Origin: Rhabditoides inermis
Lineage: Eukaryota; Nematoda; Chromadorea; Rhabditida; Rhabditidae
Assembly: GCA_963966185.1 (NCBI GenBank)
Contig: CAWZYM010000434.1
Span: 238,501-302,500 of the forward strand
Direction: 5' to 3'
Length of the DNA: 64,000 nucleotides
Part shown: in pieces, positions 1-13,044 of the stretch
Position numbering within the stretch: position 1 is the first letter of the stretch
Layout of the letters: every line of letters begins with the position of its first letter
Program-made: the position numbers and the translations under genes
Notes under the pieces: model-generated
What the model was told of the DNA's origin: nothing
Seen by the model: only the letters and a program-made list of their open reading frames with translations
Databases searched by the model: none

Positions 1-541
1 CCTGACGGTTTGAGAATTCTGCCGGCAGAACCTGACGGTTTGAGATATCTGGCGCTAGAACCTGACAGTTTGAGATATCTACCGACAGAACATGACGGTT
101 TGAGATCTCTGTCAACAGAACCTGACGGTTTGAGATTTCTACCAACAGAACCTGACAGGTTTGATATCTCTGCGGCTAGAACCTGACGGTTTGAAATTTC
201 TGCCGGCTGAACCTGACGGTTTGAGATATCTGGCGCTAGAACCTGACGGTTTGAGATCTCTGCGGCTAGAACCTGACGGTTTGAGATCTCTGCGGCTAGA
301 ACCTGACGGTTTGACATCTCTGCGGCTAGAACCTGACGGTTTTATATTTACCGACAGAACCTGACGATTTGAGTTCTCTGCCAACAGAACCTGACGGTTT
401 GAGATCTCTACCAACAGAACCTGACGGTTTGAGATTTCTGGGCCTAGAACCTGACGGTTTGAGATAAATACCGTCAGAACCTGACAGTTTGAGATCTCTG
501 CGGCTAGAACCTGACGGTTTGAGATATCTGGCGCTAGAACC
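1..541. repeat. 30-bp satellite block, cut by window start
   Basis: About eighteen tandem 30-bp units with core GAACCTGACGGTTTGA and a variable second half. One extra base near 156 (CCTGACAGG) shifts the 30-bp register. The block lines up with 19877-20417 at a constant offset of 19876, so it is the right part of the same block type. It ends at the usual GAACC|CCGTGTG boundary. Confidence 0.95.
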
Positions 542-1617
542 CCGTGTGTTAACAGTGTGTTAACAGTGTGTTAACAGTGTGTTAACAGTGTGTTAACAGT
601 GTGTTAACAGTGTGTTAACAGTGTGTTAACAGTGTGTTAACAGTGTGTTAACAGTGTGCTAACAGTGTGTTAACAGTGTGTTAACAGTGTGTTAACAGTG
701 TGCTAACAGTGTGTTAACAGTGTGTTAACAGTGTGTTAACAGTGTGTTAACAGTGTGTTAACAGTGTGTTAACAGTGTGTTAACAGTGTGTTAACAGTGT
801 GTTAACAGTGTGTTAACAGTGTGTTAACAGTGTGTTTAGTTTACAGTGTGTTAACAGTGTGTTAACAGTGTGTTAACAGTGTGTTAACAGTGTGTTAACA
901 GTGTGTTAACAGTGTGTTAACAATGTGTTAACAGTGTGTTAACAGTGTGTTAACAATGTGTTAACAGTTTGTTAACAATGTGTTAACAGTGTGTTAACAG
1001 TGTGTTAACAGTGTGTTAACAGTGTGTTAACAGTGTGTTAACAGTGTGTTAACAGTGTGTTAACAGTGTGTTAACAGTGTGTTAACAGTGTGTTAACAGT
1101 GTGTTAACAGTGTGTTAACAGTGTGTTAACAGTGTGTTAACAGTGTGTTAACAGTGTGTTAACAGTGTGTTAACAGTGTGTTAACAGTGTGTTAACAGTG
1201 TGTTAACAGTGTGTTAACAGTGTGTTAACAGTGTGTTAACAGTGTGTTAACAGTGTGTTAACAGTGTGTTAACAGTGTGTTAACAGTGTGTTAACAGTGT
1301 GTTAACAGTGTGTTAACAGTGCGTTAACAGTGTGTTAACAGTGTGTTAACAGTGTGTTAACAGTGCGTTAACAGTGTGTTAACAGTGTGTTAACAGTGTG
1401 TTAACAGTGCGTTAACAGTGTGTTAACAGTGTGTTAACAGTGTGTTAACAGTGCGTTAACAGTGTGTTAACAGTGTGAGATCTCTACCAACAGAACCTGA
1501 CGGTTTGAGATTTCTGGGCCTAGAACCTGACGGTTTGAGATAAATACCGTCAGAACCTGACAGTTTGAGATCTCTGCGGCTAGAACCTGACGGTTGGAGA
1601 TATCTGGCGCTAGAACC
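542..1617. repeat. Satellite unit: 11-bp array 542-1475 plus short 30-bp block 1476-1617
   Basis: The 11-bp array (GTGTGTTAACA) carries scattered GTGCTAAC, CAATGTG and, toward its right end, GTGCGTTAAC variants. It is broken once by TTTAGTTTACAG near 835-846. The 30-bp block follows without the usual junction, starting at GTGTGAGATCTC, and has only about five units. The same arrangement recurs at 12150-13044. Confidence 0.95.
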
Positions 1618-2427
1618 CCGTGTGTTAACAGTGTGTTAACAGTGTGTTAACAGTGTGTTAACAGTGTGTTAACAGTGTGTTAACAGTGTGTTAACAGTGT
1701 GTTAACAGTGTGTTAACAGTGTGTTAACAGTGTGTTAACAGTGTGTTAACAGTGTGTTAACAGTGTGTTAACAGTGTGCTAACAGTGTGTTAACAGTGTG
1801 TTAACAGTGTGTCAACAGTGTGTTAACAGTGTCTTAACAGTGTGTTAACAGTGTGTTAACAGTGTGTAACAGTGTGTTAATAGTGTGTTAACAGTGTGTT
1901 AACAGTGTGTTAACAGTGTGTTAACAGTGTGTTAACAGTGTGTTAACAGTGTGTTAACAGTGTGTTAACAGTGTGTTAACAGTGTGTTAACAGCGTGTTA
2001 ACAGTGTGTTAAGAGTGTGTAAACATCACATCACTATGGCTCACTGCACATCACTGCGGCTAGAACCTGACGGTTTGAGATTTCTGCCGGCTGAACCTGA
2101 CGCTTTTATTTTTCTGGCGCTAGAACCTGACAATTTGAGATTTCTGGGCCTAGAACCTGGCGGTTTGAGATCTCTGCGGCTAGAACCTGACGGTTTGAGA
2201 TCTCTGCAGCTAGAACCTGAAGGATTTAGATATTTACCGACAGAACCTGACGATTTGAGTTCTCTGCCAACAGAACCTGACGGTTTGAGATCTCTACCAA
2301 CAGAACCTGACGGTTTGAGATTTCTGGGCCTAGAACCTGACGGTTTGAGATAAATACCGTCAGAACCTGACAGTTTGAGATCTCTGCGGCTAGAACCTGA
2401 CGGTTTGAGATATCTGGCGCTAGAACC
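1618..2427. repeat. Satellite unit: 11-bp array, junction 2021-2053, 30-bp block 2054-2427
   Basis: The array contains rare length variants, including a shortened GTGTGTAACAG unit near 1865, plus GTCTTAAC and TTAATAG variants. The junction carries an ATG at 2036 in frame with the LEPDGLR reading of the block (open to 2353). The block matches 13492-13865 (offset 11438) and 17894-18267 (offset 15840). Confidence 0.95.
2021..2053 (+). repeat. Junction motif between 11-bp and 30-bp arrays (type example)
   Basis: The 33-bp sequence beginning AAACATCACATCACTATGGC and ending GCACATCA occurs once per composite unit, always on the same strand: about 24 times at 2021, 3608 (variant), 6388, 8111, 10443 (variant), 13459, 17861, 19592, 21154, 23096, 24414, 25765, 28490, 30455, 32072, 34018, 35325, 36665, 38938, 40694, 42009, 44128, 46523 and 51695. 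Two main forms differ by AAAC/AACC at the start and CTCA/CTCG inside. Each ATG-bearing copy (offset +15) is in frame with the LEPDGLR reading of the following block. Confidence 0.9.
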
Positions 2428-2768
2428 CCGTGTGTTAACAGTGTGTTAACAGTGTGTTAACAGTGTGTTAACAATGTGTTAACAGTGTGTTAACAGTGTG
2501 TTAACAACGACGGTTTGAGATTTCTGGGGCTAGAACCTGACAGTTTGAGATATCTACCGACAGAACCTAACGGTTTGATATCTCTGTCAAAAGAACCTGA
2601 CGGATTGAGATCTCTGCCGACAGAACCTGACGGTTTGATTTCTCTGCGGCTAGAACCTGACGGTTTGAGATTTCTGCCTGCAGAACCTGACGGTTTGAGA
2701 TATCTGGCGCTAGAACCTGACAGTTTGAGATATCTACCGACAGAACATGACGGTTTGAGATTTCTGCT
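2428..2768. repeat. Satellite unit: short 11-bp array 2428-2506, 30-bp block 2507-2768
   Basis: A seven-unit 11-bp array with one CAATG variant passes directly into a 30-bp block through TTAACAACGACGG, with no junction. The block leaves through CTTAGTTTACAG instead of CCCCGTG. Copies lie at 13866-14205, 17098-17438 and 18268-18608. Confidence 0.95.
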
Positions 2769-5764
2769 TAGTTTACAGTGTGTTAACAGTGTGTTAACAG
2801 TGTGTTAACAGTGTGTTAACAGTGTGTTAACAGTGTGTTAACAGTGTGTTAACAGTGTGTTAACAGTGTGTTAACAGTGTGTTAACAGTGTGTTAACAGT
2901 GTGTTAACAGTGTGTTAACAGTGTGTTAACAGTGTGTTAACAGTGTGTTAACAGTGTGTTAACAGTGTGTTAACAGTGTGTTAACAGTGTGTTAACAATG
3001 TGTTAACAGTGTGTTAACAGTGTGTTAACAGTGTGTTAACAGTGTGTTAACAATGTGTTAACAGTGTGTTAACAGTGTGTTAACAGTGTGTTAACAGTGT
3101 GTTAACAGTGTGTTAACAGTGTGTTAACAGTGTGTTAACAGTGTGTTAACAGTGTGTTAACAGTGTGTTAACAGTGTGTTAACAGTGTGTTAACAGTGTG
3201 TTAACAGTGTGTTAACAGTGTGTTAACAGTGTGTTAACAGTGTGTTAACAGTGTGTTAACAGTGTGTTAACAGTGTGTTAACAGTGTGTTAACAGTGTGT
3301 TAACAGTGTGTTAACAGTGTGTTAACAGTGTGTTAACAGTGTGTTAACAGTGTGTTAACAGTGTGTTAACAGTGTGTTAACAGTGTGTTAACAGTGTGTT
3401 AACAGTGTGTTAACAGTGTGTTAACAGTGTGTTAACAGTGTGTTAACGGTGTGTTACAGTGTGTTAACAGTGTGTTAACAGTGTGTTAACAGTGTGTTAA
3501 CAGTGTGTTAACAGTGTGTTAACAGTGTGTTAACAGTGTGTTAACAGTGTGTTAACAGTGTGTTAACAGTGTGTTAACGGTGTGTTAAGAGTGTGTTAAG
3601 AGTGTGTAAACATCACATCACTATCACTGCATCACATCACTGCACATCACTGCGGCTAGAACCTGACGGTTTGAGATTTCTGCCGGCTGAACCTGACGGT
3701 TTGAGATATCTGGCGCTAGAACCTGACGGTTTGAGATCTCTGCGGCTAGAACCTGACGGTTTGAGATCTCTGCGGCTAGAACCTGACGGTTTGAGATCTC
3801 TGCAGCTAGAACCTGAAGGTTTTAGATATTTACCGACAGAACCTGACGATTTGAGTTCTCTGCCAACAGAACCTGACGGTTTGAGATCTCTACCAACAGA
3901 ACCTGACGGTTTGAGATTTCTGGGCCTAGAACCTGGCGGTTTGAGATATCTGGCGCTAGAACCTGACGGTTTGAGATAAATACCGTCAGAACCTGACAGT
4001 TTGAGATCTCTGCGGCTAGAACCTGACGGTTTGAGATATCTGGCGCTAGAACCTGACGGTTTGATATCTCTCCCGCTATAAACCTGGCGGTCTGAAATCT
4101 CAACTGTCAGAACCTGACGCTTTTAATTTTCTGGCGCTAGAACCTGACAATTTGTGATTTCTGGGCCTAGAACCTGGCGGTTTGAAATTTCTGAGGCTAG
4201 AACCTGACGGTTTGAGATATCTACTGTCAGAACCTGACGGTTTAAGTTTTCTGGGGCTAGAACCTGACGGTTTGAGATTTCTGGGACCAGAACCTGACGG
4301 TTTGAGATTTCTACCGTCAGAACCTGACGGTTTGAGAATTCTGGGGCTGGAGCCTGACGGTTTGAGATTTCTGGGGCTAGAACCTGACAGTTTGAGATAT
4401 CTACTGACAGAACCTAACGGTTTGAGATCTCTGTCAAAAGAACCTGACGGATTGAGATCTCTGCCGACAGAACCTGACGGTTTGATTTCTCTGCGGCTAG
4501 AACCTGACGGTTTGAGATTTCTGCCTGCAGAACCTGACGGTTTGAGATATCTGGCGCTAGAACCTGACAGTTTGAGATATCTACCGACAGAACATGACGG
4601 TTTGAGATCTCTGCCAACAGAACCTGACGGTTTGAGGTCTCTGCCAACAGAACCTGACGGTTTGATATCTCTGCGGCTAGAACCTGACGGTTTGAGATTT
4701 CTGCCTGCAGAACCTGACGGTTTGAGATATCTGGCGCTAGAACCTGACAGTTTGAGACCTCTGCCGCTAGAACCTGACGGTTTGAGAATTCTGCCGGCAG
4801 AACCTGACGGTTTGAGATATCTGGCGCTAGAACCTGACAGTTTGAGATATCTACCGACAGAACCTGACGGTTTGAGATCTCTGTCAACAGAACCTGACGG
4901 TTTGAGATTTCTGCCAACAGAACCTGACGGTTTGATATCTCTGCGGCGAGAACCTGACGGTTTGAGATTTCTGCCGGCTGAACCTGACGGTTTGAGATAT
5001 CTGGCGCTAGAACCTGACGGTTTGAGATCTCTGCGGCTAGAACCTGACGGTTTGAAATCTCTGCGGCTAGAACCTGACGGTTTGAGATCTCTGCGGCTAG
5101 AACCTGACGGTTTTAGATAATTACCAACAGAACCTGACGATTTTAGTTCTCTGCCAACAGAACTTGACGGTTTGAGATCTCTACCAACAGAACCTGACGG
5201 TTTGAGATTTTTGGGCCTAGAACCTGACGGTTTGAGAATTCTGCCGGCAGAACCTGACGGTTTGAGATATCTGGCGCTAGAACCTGACAGTTTGAGATAT
5301 CTACCGACAGAACCTGACGGTTTGAGATCTCTGTCAACAGAACCTGACGGTTTGAGATTTCTGCCAACAGAACCTGACGGTTTGATATCTCTGCGGCTAG
5401 AACCTGACGGTTTGAGATTTCTGCCGGCTGAACCTGACGGTTTGAGATATCTGGCGCTAGAACCTGACGGTTTGAGATCTCTGCGGCTAGAACCTGACGG
5501 TTTGAAATCTCTGCGGCTAGAACCTGACGGTTTGAGATCTCTGCGGCTAGAACCTGACGGTTTTAGATAATTACCAACAGAACCTGACGATTTTAGTTCT
5601 CTGCCAACAGAACTTGACGGTTTGAGATCTCTACCAACAGAACCTGACGGTTTGAGATTTCTGGGCCTAGAACCTGACGGTTTGAGATAAATACCGTCAG
5701 AACCTGACAGTTTGAGATCTCTGCGGCTAGAACCTGACGGTTTGAGATATCTGGCGCTAGAACC
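2769..5764. repeat. Satellite unit with the longest 30-bp block (3650-5764)
   Basis: The 11-bp array spans 2769-3607. The junction (3608-3649) is a variant in which the ATG-containing segment is replaced by extra CATCAC repeats. The 2115-bp block includes strongly diverged units around 4060-4180 (GCTATAAACCTGGCGG). It matches 10485 onward at an exact offset of 6835 until about 5232, where the copies diverge. Confidence 0.95.
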
Positions 5765-7454
5765 CCGTGTGTTAACAGTGTGTTAACAGTGTGTTAACAG
5801 TGTGTTAACAGTGTGTTAACAGTGTGTTAACAGTGTGTTAACAATGTGTTAACAATGTGTTAACAGTGTGTTAACAGTGTGTTAACAGTGTGTTAACAGT
5901 GTGTTAACAATGTGTTAACAGTGTGTTAACAGTGTGTTAACAGTGTGTTAACAGTGTGTTAACAGTGTGTTAACAGTGTGTTAACAGTGTGTTAACAGTG
6001 TGTTAACAGTGTGTTAACAGTGTGTTAACAGTGTGTTAACAGTGTGTTAACAGTGTGTTAACAGTGTGTTAACAGTGTGTTAACAGTGTGTTAACAGTGT
6101 GTTAACAGTGTGTTAACAGTGTGTTAACAGTGTGTTAACAGTGTGTTAACAGTGTGTTAACAGTGTGTTAACAGTGTGTTAACAGTGTGTTAACAGTGTG
6201 TTAACAGTGTGTTAACAGTGTGTTAACGGTGTGTTACAGTGTGTTAACAGTGTGTTAACAGTGTGTTAACAGTGTGTTAACAGTGTGTTAACAGTGTGTT
6301 AACAGTGTGTTAACAGTGTGTTAACAGTGTGTTAACAGTGTGTTAACAGTGTGTTAACGGTGTGTTAAGAGTGTGTTAAGAGTGTGTAAACATCACATCA
6401 CTATGGCTCACTGCACATCACTGCGGCTAGAACCTGACGGTTTGAGATTTCTGCCGGCTGAACCTGACGGTTTGAGATATCTGGCGCTAGAACCTGACGG
6501 TTTGAGATCTCTGTCAAAAGAACCTGACGGATTGAGATCTCTGCCGACAGAACCTGACGGTTTGATTTCTCTGCGGCTAGAACCTGACGGTTTGAGATTT
6601 CTGCCTGCAGAACCTGACAGTTTGAGATATCTGGCGCTAGAACCTGACAGTTTGAGATATCTACCGACAGAACATGACGGTTTGAGATCTCTGCCAACAG
6701 AACCTGACGGTTTGAGGTCTCTGCCAACAGAACCTGACGGTTTGATATCTCTGCGGCTAGAACCTGACGGTTTGAGATTTCTGCCTGCAGAACCTGACGG
6801 TTTGAGATATCTGGCGCTAGAACCTGACAGTTTGAGACCTCTGCCGCTAGAACCTGACGGTTTGAGAATTCTGCCGGCAGAACCTGACGGTTTGAGATAT
6901 CTGGCGCTAGAACCTGACAGTTTGAGATATCTACCGACAGAACCTGACGGTTTGAGATCTCTGTCAACAGAACCTGACGGTTTGAGATTTCTGCCAACAG
7001 AACCTGACGGTTTGATATCTCTGCGGCGAGAACCTGACGGTTTGAGATTTCTGCCGGCTGAACCTGACGGTTTGAGATATCTGGCGCTAGAACCTGACGG
7101 TTTGAGATCTCTGCGGCTAGAACCTGACGGTTTGAAATCTCTGCGGCTAGAACCTGACGGTTTGAGATCTCTGCGGCTAGAACCTGACGGTTTTAGATAA
7201 TTACCAACAGAACCTGACGATTTTAGTTCTCTGCCAACAGAACTTGACGGTTTGAGATCTCTACCAACAGAACCTGACGGTTTGAGATTTTTGGGCCTAG
7301 AACCTGACGGTTTGAGAATTCTGCCGGCAGAACCTGACGGTTTGAGATTTCTGGGCCTAGAACCTGACGGTTTGAGATAAATACCGTCAGAACCTGACAG
7401 TTTGAGATCTCTGCGGCTAGAACCTGACGGTTTGAGATATCTGGCGCTAGAACC
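5765..7454. repeat. Satellite unit: 11-bp array, junction 6388-6420, block 6421-7454
   Basis: The array has CAATG variants at its left and a GGTGTGTTACAG break near 6230. The block lacks the diverged units of its neighbours, so the junction-linked reading frame stays open from the ATG at 6403 to 7200 (265 codons), one of the longest such frames in the window. Confidence 0.95.
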
Positions 7455-9808
7455 CCGTGTGTTAACAGTGTGTTAACAGTGTGTTAACAGTGTGTTAACA
7501 GTGTGTTAACAGTGTGTTAACAGTGTGTTAACAGTGTGTTAACAATGTGTTAACAGTGTGTTAACAGTGTGTTAACAGTGTGTTAACAGTGTGTTAACAA
7601 TGTGTTAACAGTGTGTTAACAGTGTGTTAACAGTGTGTTAACAGTGTGTTAACAGTGTGTTAACAGTGTGTTAACAGTGTGTTAACAGTGTGTTAACAGT
7701 GTGTTAACAGTGTGTTAACAGTGTGTTAACAGTGTGTTAACAGTGTGTTAACAGTGTGTTAACAGTGTGTTAACAGTGTGTTAACAGTGTGTTAACAGTG
7801 TGTTAACAGTGTGTTAACAGTGTGTTAACAGTGTGTTAACAGTGTGTTAACAGTGTGTTAACAGTGTGTTAACAGTGTGTTAACAGTGTGTTAACAGTGT
7901 GTTAACAGTGTGTTAACAGTGTGTTAACAGTGTGTTAACGGTGTGTTACAGTGTGTTAACAGTGTGTTAACAGTGTGTTAACAGTGTGTTAACAGTGTGT
8001 TAACAGTGTGTTAACAGTGTGTTAACAGTGTGTTAACAGTGTGTTAACAGTGTGTTAACAGTGTGTTAACAGTGTGTTAACGGTGTGTTAAGAGTGTGTT
8101 AAGAGTGTGTAAACATCACATCACTATGGCTCACTGCACATCACTGCGGCTAGAACCTGACGGTTTGAGATTTCTGCCGGCTGAACCTGACGGTTTGAGA
8201 TATCTGGCGCTAGAACCTGACGGTTTGAGATCTCTGCGGCTAGAACCTGACGGTTTGAGATCTCTGCGGCTAGAACCTGACGGTTTGAGATCTCTGCAGC
8301 TAGAACCTGAAGGTTTTAGATATTTACCGACAGAACCTGACGATTTGAGTTCTCTGCCAACAGAACCTGACGGTTTGAGATCTCTACCAACAGAACCTGA
8401 CGGTTTGAGATTTCTGGGCCTAGAACCTGGCGGTTTGAGATATCTGGCGCTAGAACCTGACGGTTTGAGATAAATACCGTCAGAACCTGACAGTTTGAGA
8501 TCTCTGCGGCTAGAACCTGACGGTTTGAGATATCTGGCGCTAGAACCTGACGGTTTGATATTTCTTCCGCTATAAACCTGGCGGTCTGAAATCTCAACTG
8601 TCAGAACCTGACGCTTTTAATTTTCTGGCGCTAGAACCTGACAATTTGTGATTTCTGGGCCTAGAACCTGGCGGTTTGAAATTTCTGAGGCTAGAACCTG
8701 ACGGTTTGAGATATCTACTGTCAGAACCTGACGGTTTAAGTTTTCTGGGGCTAGAACCTGACGGTTTGAGATTTCTGGGACCAGAACCTGACGGTTTGAG
8801 ATTTCTACCGTCAGAACCTGACGGTTTGAGAATTCTGGGGCTGGAGCCTGACGGTTTGAGATTTCTGGGGCTAGAACCTGACAGTTTGAGATATCTACTG
8901 ACAGAACCTAACGGTTTGAGATCTCTGTCAAAAGAACCTGACGGATTGAGATCTCTGCCGACAGAACCTGACGGTTTGATTTCTCTGCGGCTAGAACCTG
9001 ACGGTTTGAGATTTCTGCCTGCAGAACCTGACGGTTTGAGATATCTGGCGCTAGAACCTGACAGTTTGAGATATCTACCGACAGAACATGACGGTTTGAG
9101 ATCTCTGCCAACAGAACCTGACGGTTTGAGGTCTCTGCCAACAGAACCTGACGGTTTGATATCTCTGCGGCTAGAACCTGACGGTTTGAGATTTCTGCCT
9201 GCAGAACCTGACGGTTTGAGATATCTGGCGCTAGAACCTGACAGTTTGAGACCTCTGCCGCTAGAACCTGACGGTTTGAGAATTCTGCCGGCAGAACCTG
9301 ACGGTTTGAGATATCTGGCGCTAGAACCTGACAGTTTGAGATATCTACCGACAGAACCTGACGGTTTGAGATCTCTGTCAACAGAACCTGACGGTTTGAG
9401 ATTTCTGCCAACAGAACCTGACGGTTTGATATCTCTGCGGCTAGAACCTGACGGTTTGAGATTTCTGCCGGCTGAACCTGACGGTTTGAGATATCTGGCG
9501 CTAGAACCTGACGGTTTGAGATCTCTGCGGCTAGAACCTGACGGTTTGAAATCTCTGCGGCTAGAACCTGACGGTTTGAGATCTCTGCGGCTAGAACCTG
9601 ACGGTTTTAGATAATTACCAACAGAACCTGACGATTTTAGTTCTCTGCCAACAGAACTTGACGGTTTGAGATCTCTACCAACAGAACCTGACGGTTTGAG
9701 ATTTCTGGGCCTAGAACCTGACGGTTTGAGATAAATACCGTCAGAACCTGACAGTTTGAGATCTCTGCGGCTAGAACCTGACGGTTTGAGATATCTGGCG
9801 CTAGAACC
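7455..9808. repeat. Satellite unit: 11-bp array, junction 8111-8143, block 8144-9808
   Basis: The block has the same unit order as 10485-12149, including the diverged units (here 8560-8680). It differs from its neighbour in the ATG-type junction and a few single bases, such as TTTCTTCCGC at 8560. Confidence 0.95.
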
Positions 9809-12149
9809 CCGTGTGTTAACAGTGTGTTAACAGTGTGTTAACAGTGTGTTAACAATGTGTTAACAGTGTGTTAACAGTGTGTTAACAATGTGTTAACAGT
9901 GTGTTAACAGTGTGTTAACAGTGTGTTAACAGTGTGTTAACAATGTGTTAACAGTGTGTTAACAGTGTGTTAACAGTGTGTTAACAGTGTGTTAACAGTG
10001 TGTTAACAGTGTGTTAACAGTGTGTTAACAGTGTGTTAACAGTGTGTTAACAGTGTGTTAACAGTGTGTTAACAGTGTGTTAACAGTGTGTTAACAGTGT
10101 GTTAACAGTGTGTTAACAGTGTGTTAACAGTGTGTTAACAGTGTGTTAACAGTGTGTTAACAGTGTGTTAACAGTGTGTTAACAGTGTGTTAACAGTGTG
10201 TTAACAGTGTGTTAACAGTGTGTTAACAGTGTGTTAACAGTGTGTTAACAGTGTGTTAACAGTGTGTTAACAGTGTGTTAACAGTGTGTTAACAGTGTGT
10301 TAACGGTGTGTTACAGTGTGTTAACAGTGTGTTAACAGTGTGTTAACAGTGTGTTAACAGTGTGTTAACAGTGTGTTAACAGTGTGTTAACAGTGTGTTA
10401 ACAGTGTGTTAACGGTGTGTTAAGAGTGTGTTAAGAGTGTGTAAACATCACATCACTATCACTGCATCACATCACTGCACATCACTGCGGCTAGAACCTG
10501 ACGGTTTGAGATTTCTGCCGGCTGAACCTGACGGTTTGAGATATCTGGCGCTAGAACCTGACGGTTTGAGATCTCTGCGGCTAGAACCTGACGGTTTGAG
10601 ATCTCTGCGGCTAGAACCTGACGGTTTGAGATCTCTGCAGCTAGAACCTGAAGGTTTTAGATATTTACCGACAGAACCTGACGATTTGAGTTCTCTGCCA
10701 ACAGAACCTGACGGTTTGAGATCTCTACCAACAGAACCTGACGGTTTGAGATTTCTGGGCCTAGAACCTGGCGGTTTGAGATATCTGGCGCTAGAACCTG
10801 ACGGTTTGAGATAAATACCGTCAGAACCTGACAGTTTGAGATCTCTGCGGCTAGAACCTGACGGTTTGAGATATCTGGCGCTAGAACCTGACGGTTTGAT
10901 ATCTCTTCCGCTATAAACCTGGCGGTCTGAAATCTCAACTGTCAGAACCTGACGCTTTTAATTTTCTGGCGCTAGAACCTGACAATTTGTGATTTCTGGG
11001 CCTAGAACCTGGCGGTTTGAAATTTCTGAGGCTAGAACCTGACGGTTTGAGATATCTACTGTCAGAACCTGACGGTTTAAGTTTTCTGGGGCTAGAACCT
11101 GACGGTTTGAGATTTCTGGGACCAGAACCTGACGGTTTGAGATTTCTACCGTCAGAACCTGACGGTTTGAGAATTCTGGGGCTGGAGCCTGACGGTTTGA
11201 GATTTCTGGGGCTAGAACCTGACAGTTTGAGATATCTACTGACAGAACCTAACGGTTTGAGATCTCTGTCAAAAGAACCTGACGGATTGAGATCTCTGCC
11301 GACAGAACCTGACGGTTTGATTTCTCTGCGGCTAGAACCTGACGGTTTGAGATTTCTGCCTGCAGAACCTGACGGTTTGAGATATCTGGCGCTAGAACCT
11401 GACAGTTTGAGATATCTACCGACAGAACATGACGGTTTGAGATCTCTGCCAACAGAACCTGACGGTTTGAGGTCTCTGCCAACAGAACCTGACGGTTTGA
11501 TATCTCTGCGGCTAGAACCTGACGGTTTGAGATTTCTGCCTGCAGAACCTGACGGTTTGAGATATCTGGCGCTAGAACCTGACAGTTTGAGACCTCTGCC
11601 GCTAGAACCTGACGGTTTGAGAATTCTGCCGGCAGAACCTGACGGTTTGAGATATCTGGCGCTAGAACCTGACAGTTTGAGATATCTACCGACAGAACCT
11701 GACGGTTTGAGATCTCTGTCAACAGAACCTGACGGTTTGAGATTTCTGCCAACAGAACCTGACGGTTTGATATCTCTGCGGCGAGAACCTGACGGTTTGA
11801 GATTTCTGCCGGCTGAACCTGACGGTTTGAGATATCTGGCGCTAGAACCTGACGGTTTGAGATCTCTGCGGCTAGAACCTGACGGTTTGAAATCTCTGCG
11901 GCTAGAACCTGACGGTTTGAGATCTCTGCGGCTAGAACCTGACGGTTTTAGATAATTACCAACAGAACCTGACGATTTTAGTTCTCTGCCAACAGAACTT
12001 GACGGTTTGAGATCTCTACCAACAGAACCTGACGGTTTGAGATTTTTGGGCCTAGAACCTGACGGTTTGAGATAAATACCGTCAGAACCTGACAGTTTGA
12101 GATCTCTGCGGCTAGAACCTGACGGTTTGAGATATCTGGCGCTAGAACC
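9809..12149. repeat. Satellite unit: 11-bp array, junction 10443-10484, block 10485-12149
   Basis: The junction is the CATCAC-rich variant shared only with 3608-3649. The internal ORF-length pattern (312 codons, 11017-11955) repeats that of 4182-5120 at an offset of exactly 6835 bp. Confidence 0.95.
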
Positions 12150-13044
12150 CCGTGTGATAACAGTGTGTTAACAGTGTGTTAACAGTGTGTTAACAGTGTG
12201 TTAACAGTGTGTTAACAGTGTGTTAACAGTGTGTTAACAATGTGTTAACAGTGTGTTAACAGTGTGTTAACAGTGTGTTAACAGTGTGTTAACAATGTGT
12301 TAACAGTGTGTTAACAGTGTGTTAACAGTGTGTTAACAGTGTGTTAACAATGTGTTAACAGTGTGTTAACAGTGTGTTAACAGTGTGTTAACAGTGTGTT
12401 AACAGTGTGTTAACAGTGTGTTAACAGTGTGTTAACAGTGTGTTAACAGTGTGTTAACAGTGTGTTAACAGTGTGTTAACAGTGTGTTAACAGTGTGTTA
12501 ACAGTGTGTTAACAGTGTGTTAACAGTGTGTTAACAGTGTGTTAACAGTGTGTTAACAGTGTGTTAACAGTGTGTTAACAGTGTGTTAACAGTGTGTTAA
12601 CAGTGTGTTAACAGTGTGTTAACAGTGTGTTAACAGTGTGTTAACAGTGTGTTAACAGTGTGTTAACAGTGTGTTAACAGTGTGTTAACAGTGTGTTAAC
12701 AGTGTGTTAACAGTGTGTTAACAGTGTGTTAACAGTGTGTTAACAGTGTGTTAACAGTGTGTTAACAGTGTGTTAATAGTGTGTTAACAGTGTGTTAACA
12801 GTGTGTTAACAGTGTGTTAACAGTGTGTTAACAGTGCGTTAACAGTGTGTTAACAGTGTGTTAACAGTGTGTTAACAGTGCGTTAACAGTGTGTTAACAG
12901 TGTGAGATCTCTACCAACAGAACCTGACGGTTTGAGATTTCTGGGCCTAGAACCTGACGGTTTGAGATAAATACCGTCAGAACCTGACAGTTTGAGATCT
13001 CTGCGGCTAGAACCTGACGGTTTGAGATATCTGGCGCTAGAACC
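12150..13044. repeat. Satellite unit: 11-bp array 12150-12902 plus short block 12903-13044
   Basis: The array opens with a GTGTGATAAC variant and, like 542-1475, ends in GTGCGTTAAC variants before entering a five-unit block without a junction. Confidence 0.95.

Noticed and set aside
542..1475. 11-bp repeat as a telomere
   Set aside because: The unit is palindromic with no G-rich strand bias, the arrays are internal, and they alternate with another satellite over 50 kb.
4182..5120. Long plus-strand ORFs (up to 312 codons) reading LEPDGLR-type decapeptides
   Set aside because: A 30-bp unit is divisible by three, so any frame without a stop in the unit stays open. Units vary at all codon positions, contain in-frame TAA (AGATAAATACC) and TGA variants, and two other frames are equally open.
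3650..5764. Regular ~30-bp repeats as a CRISPR array
   Set aside because: The repeats are contiguous with no unique spacers, there are no cas genes, and the context is clearly eukaryotic.
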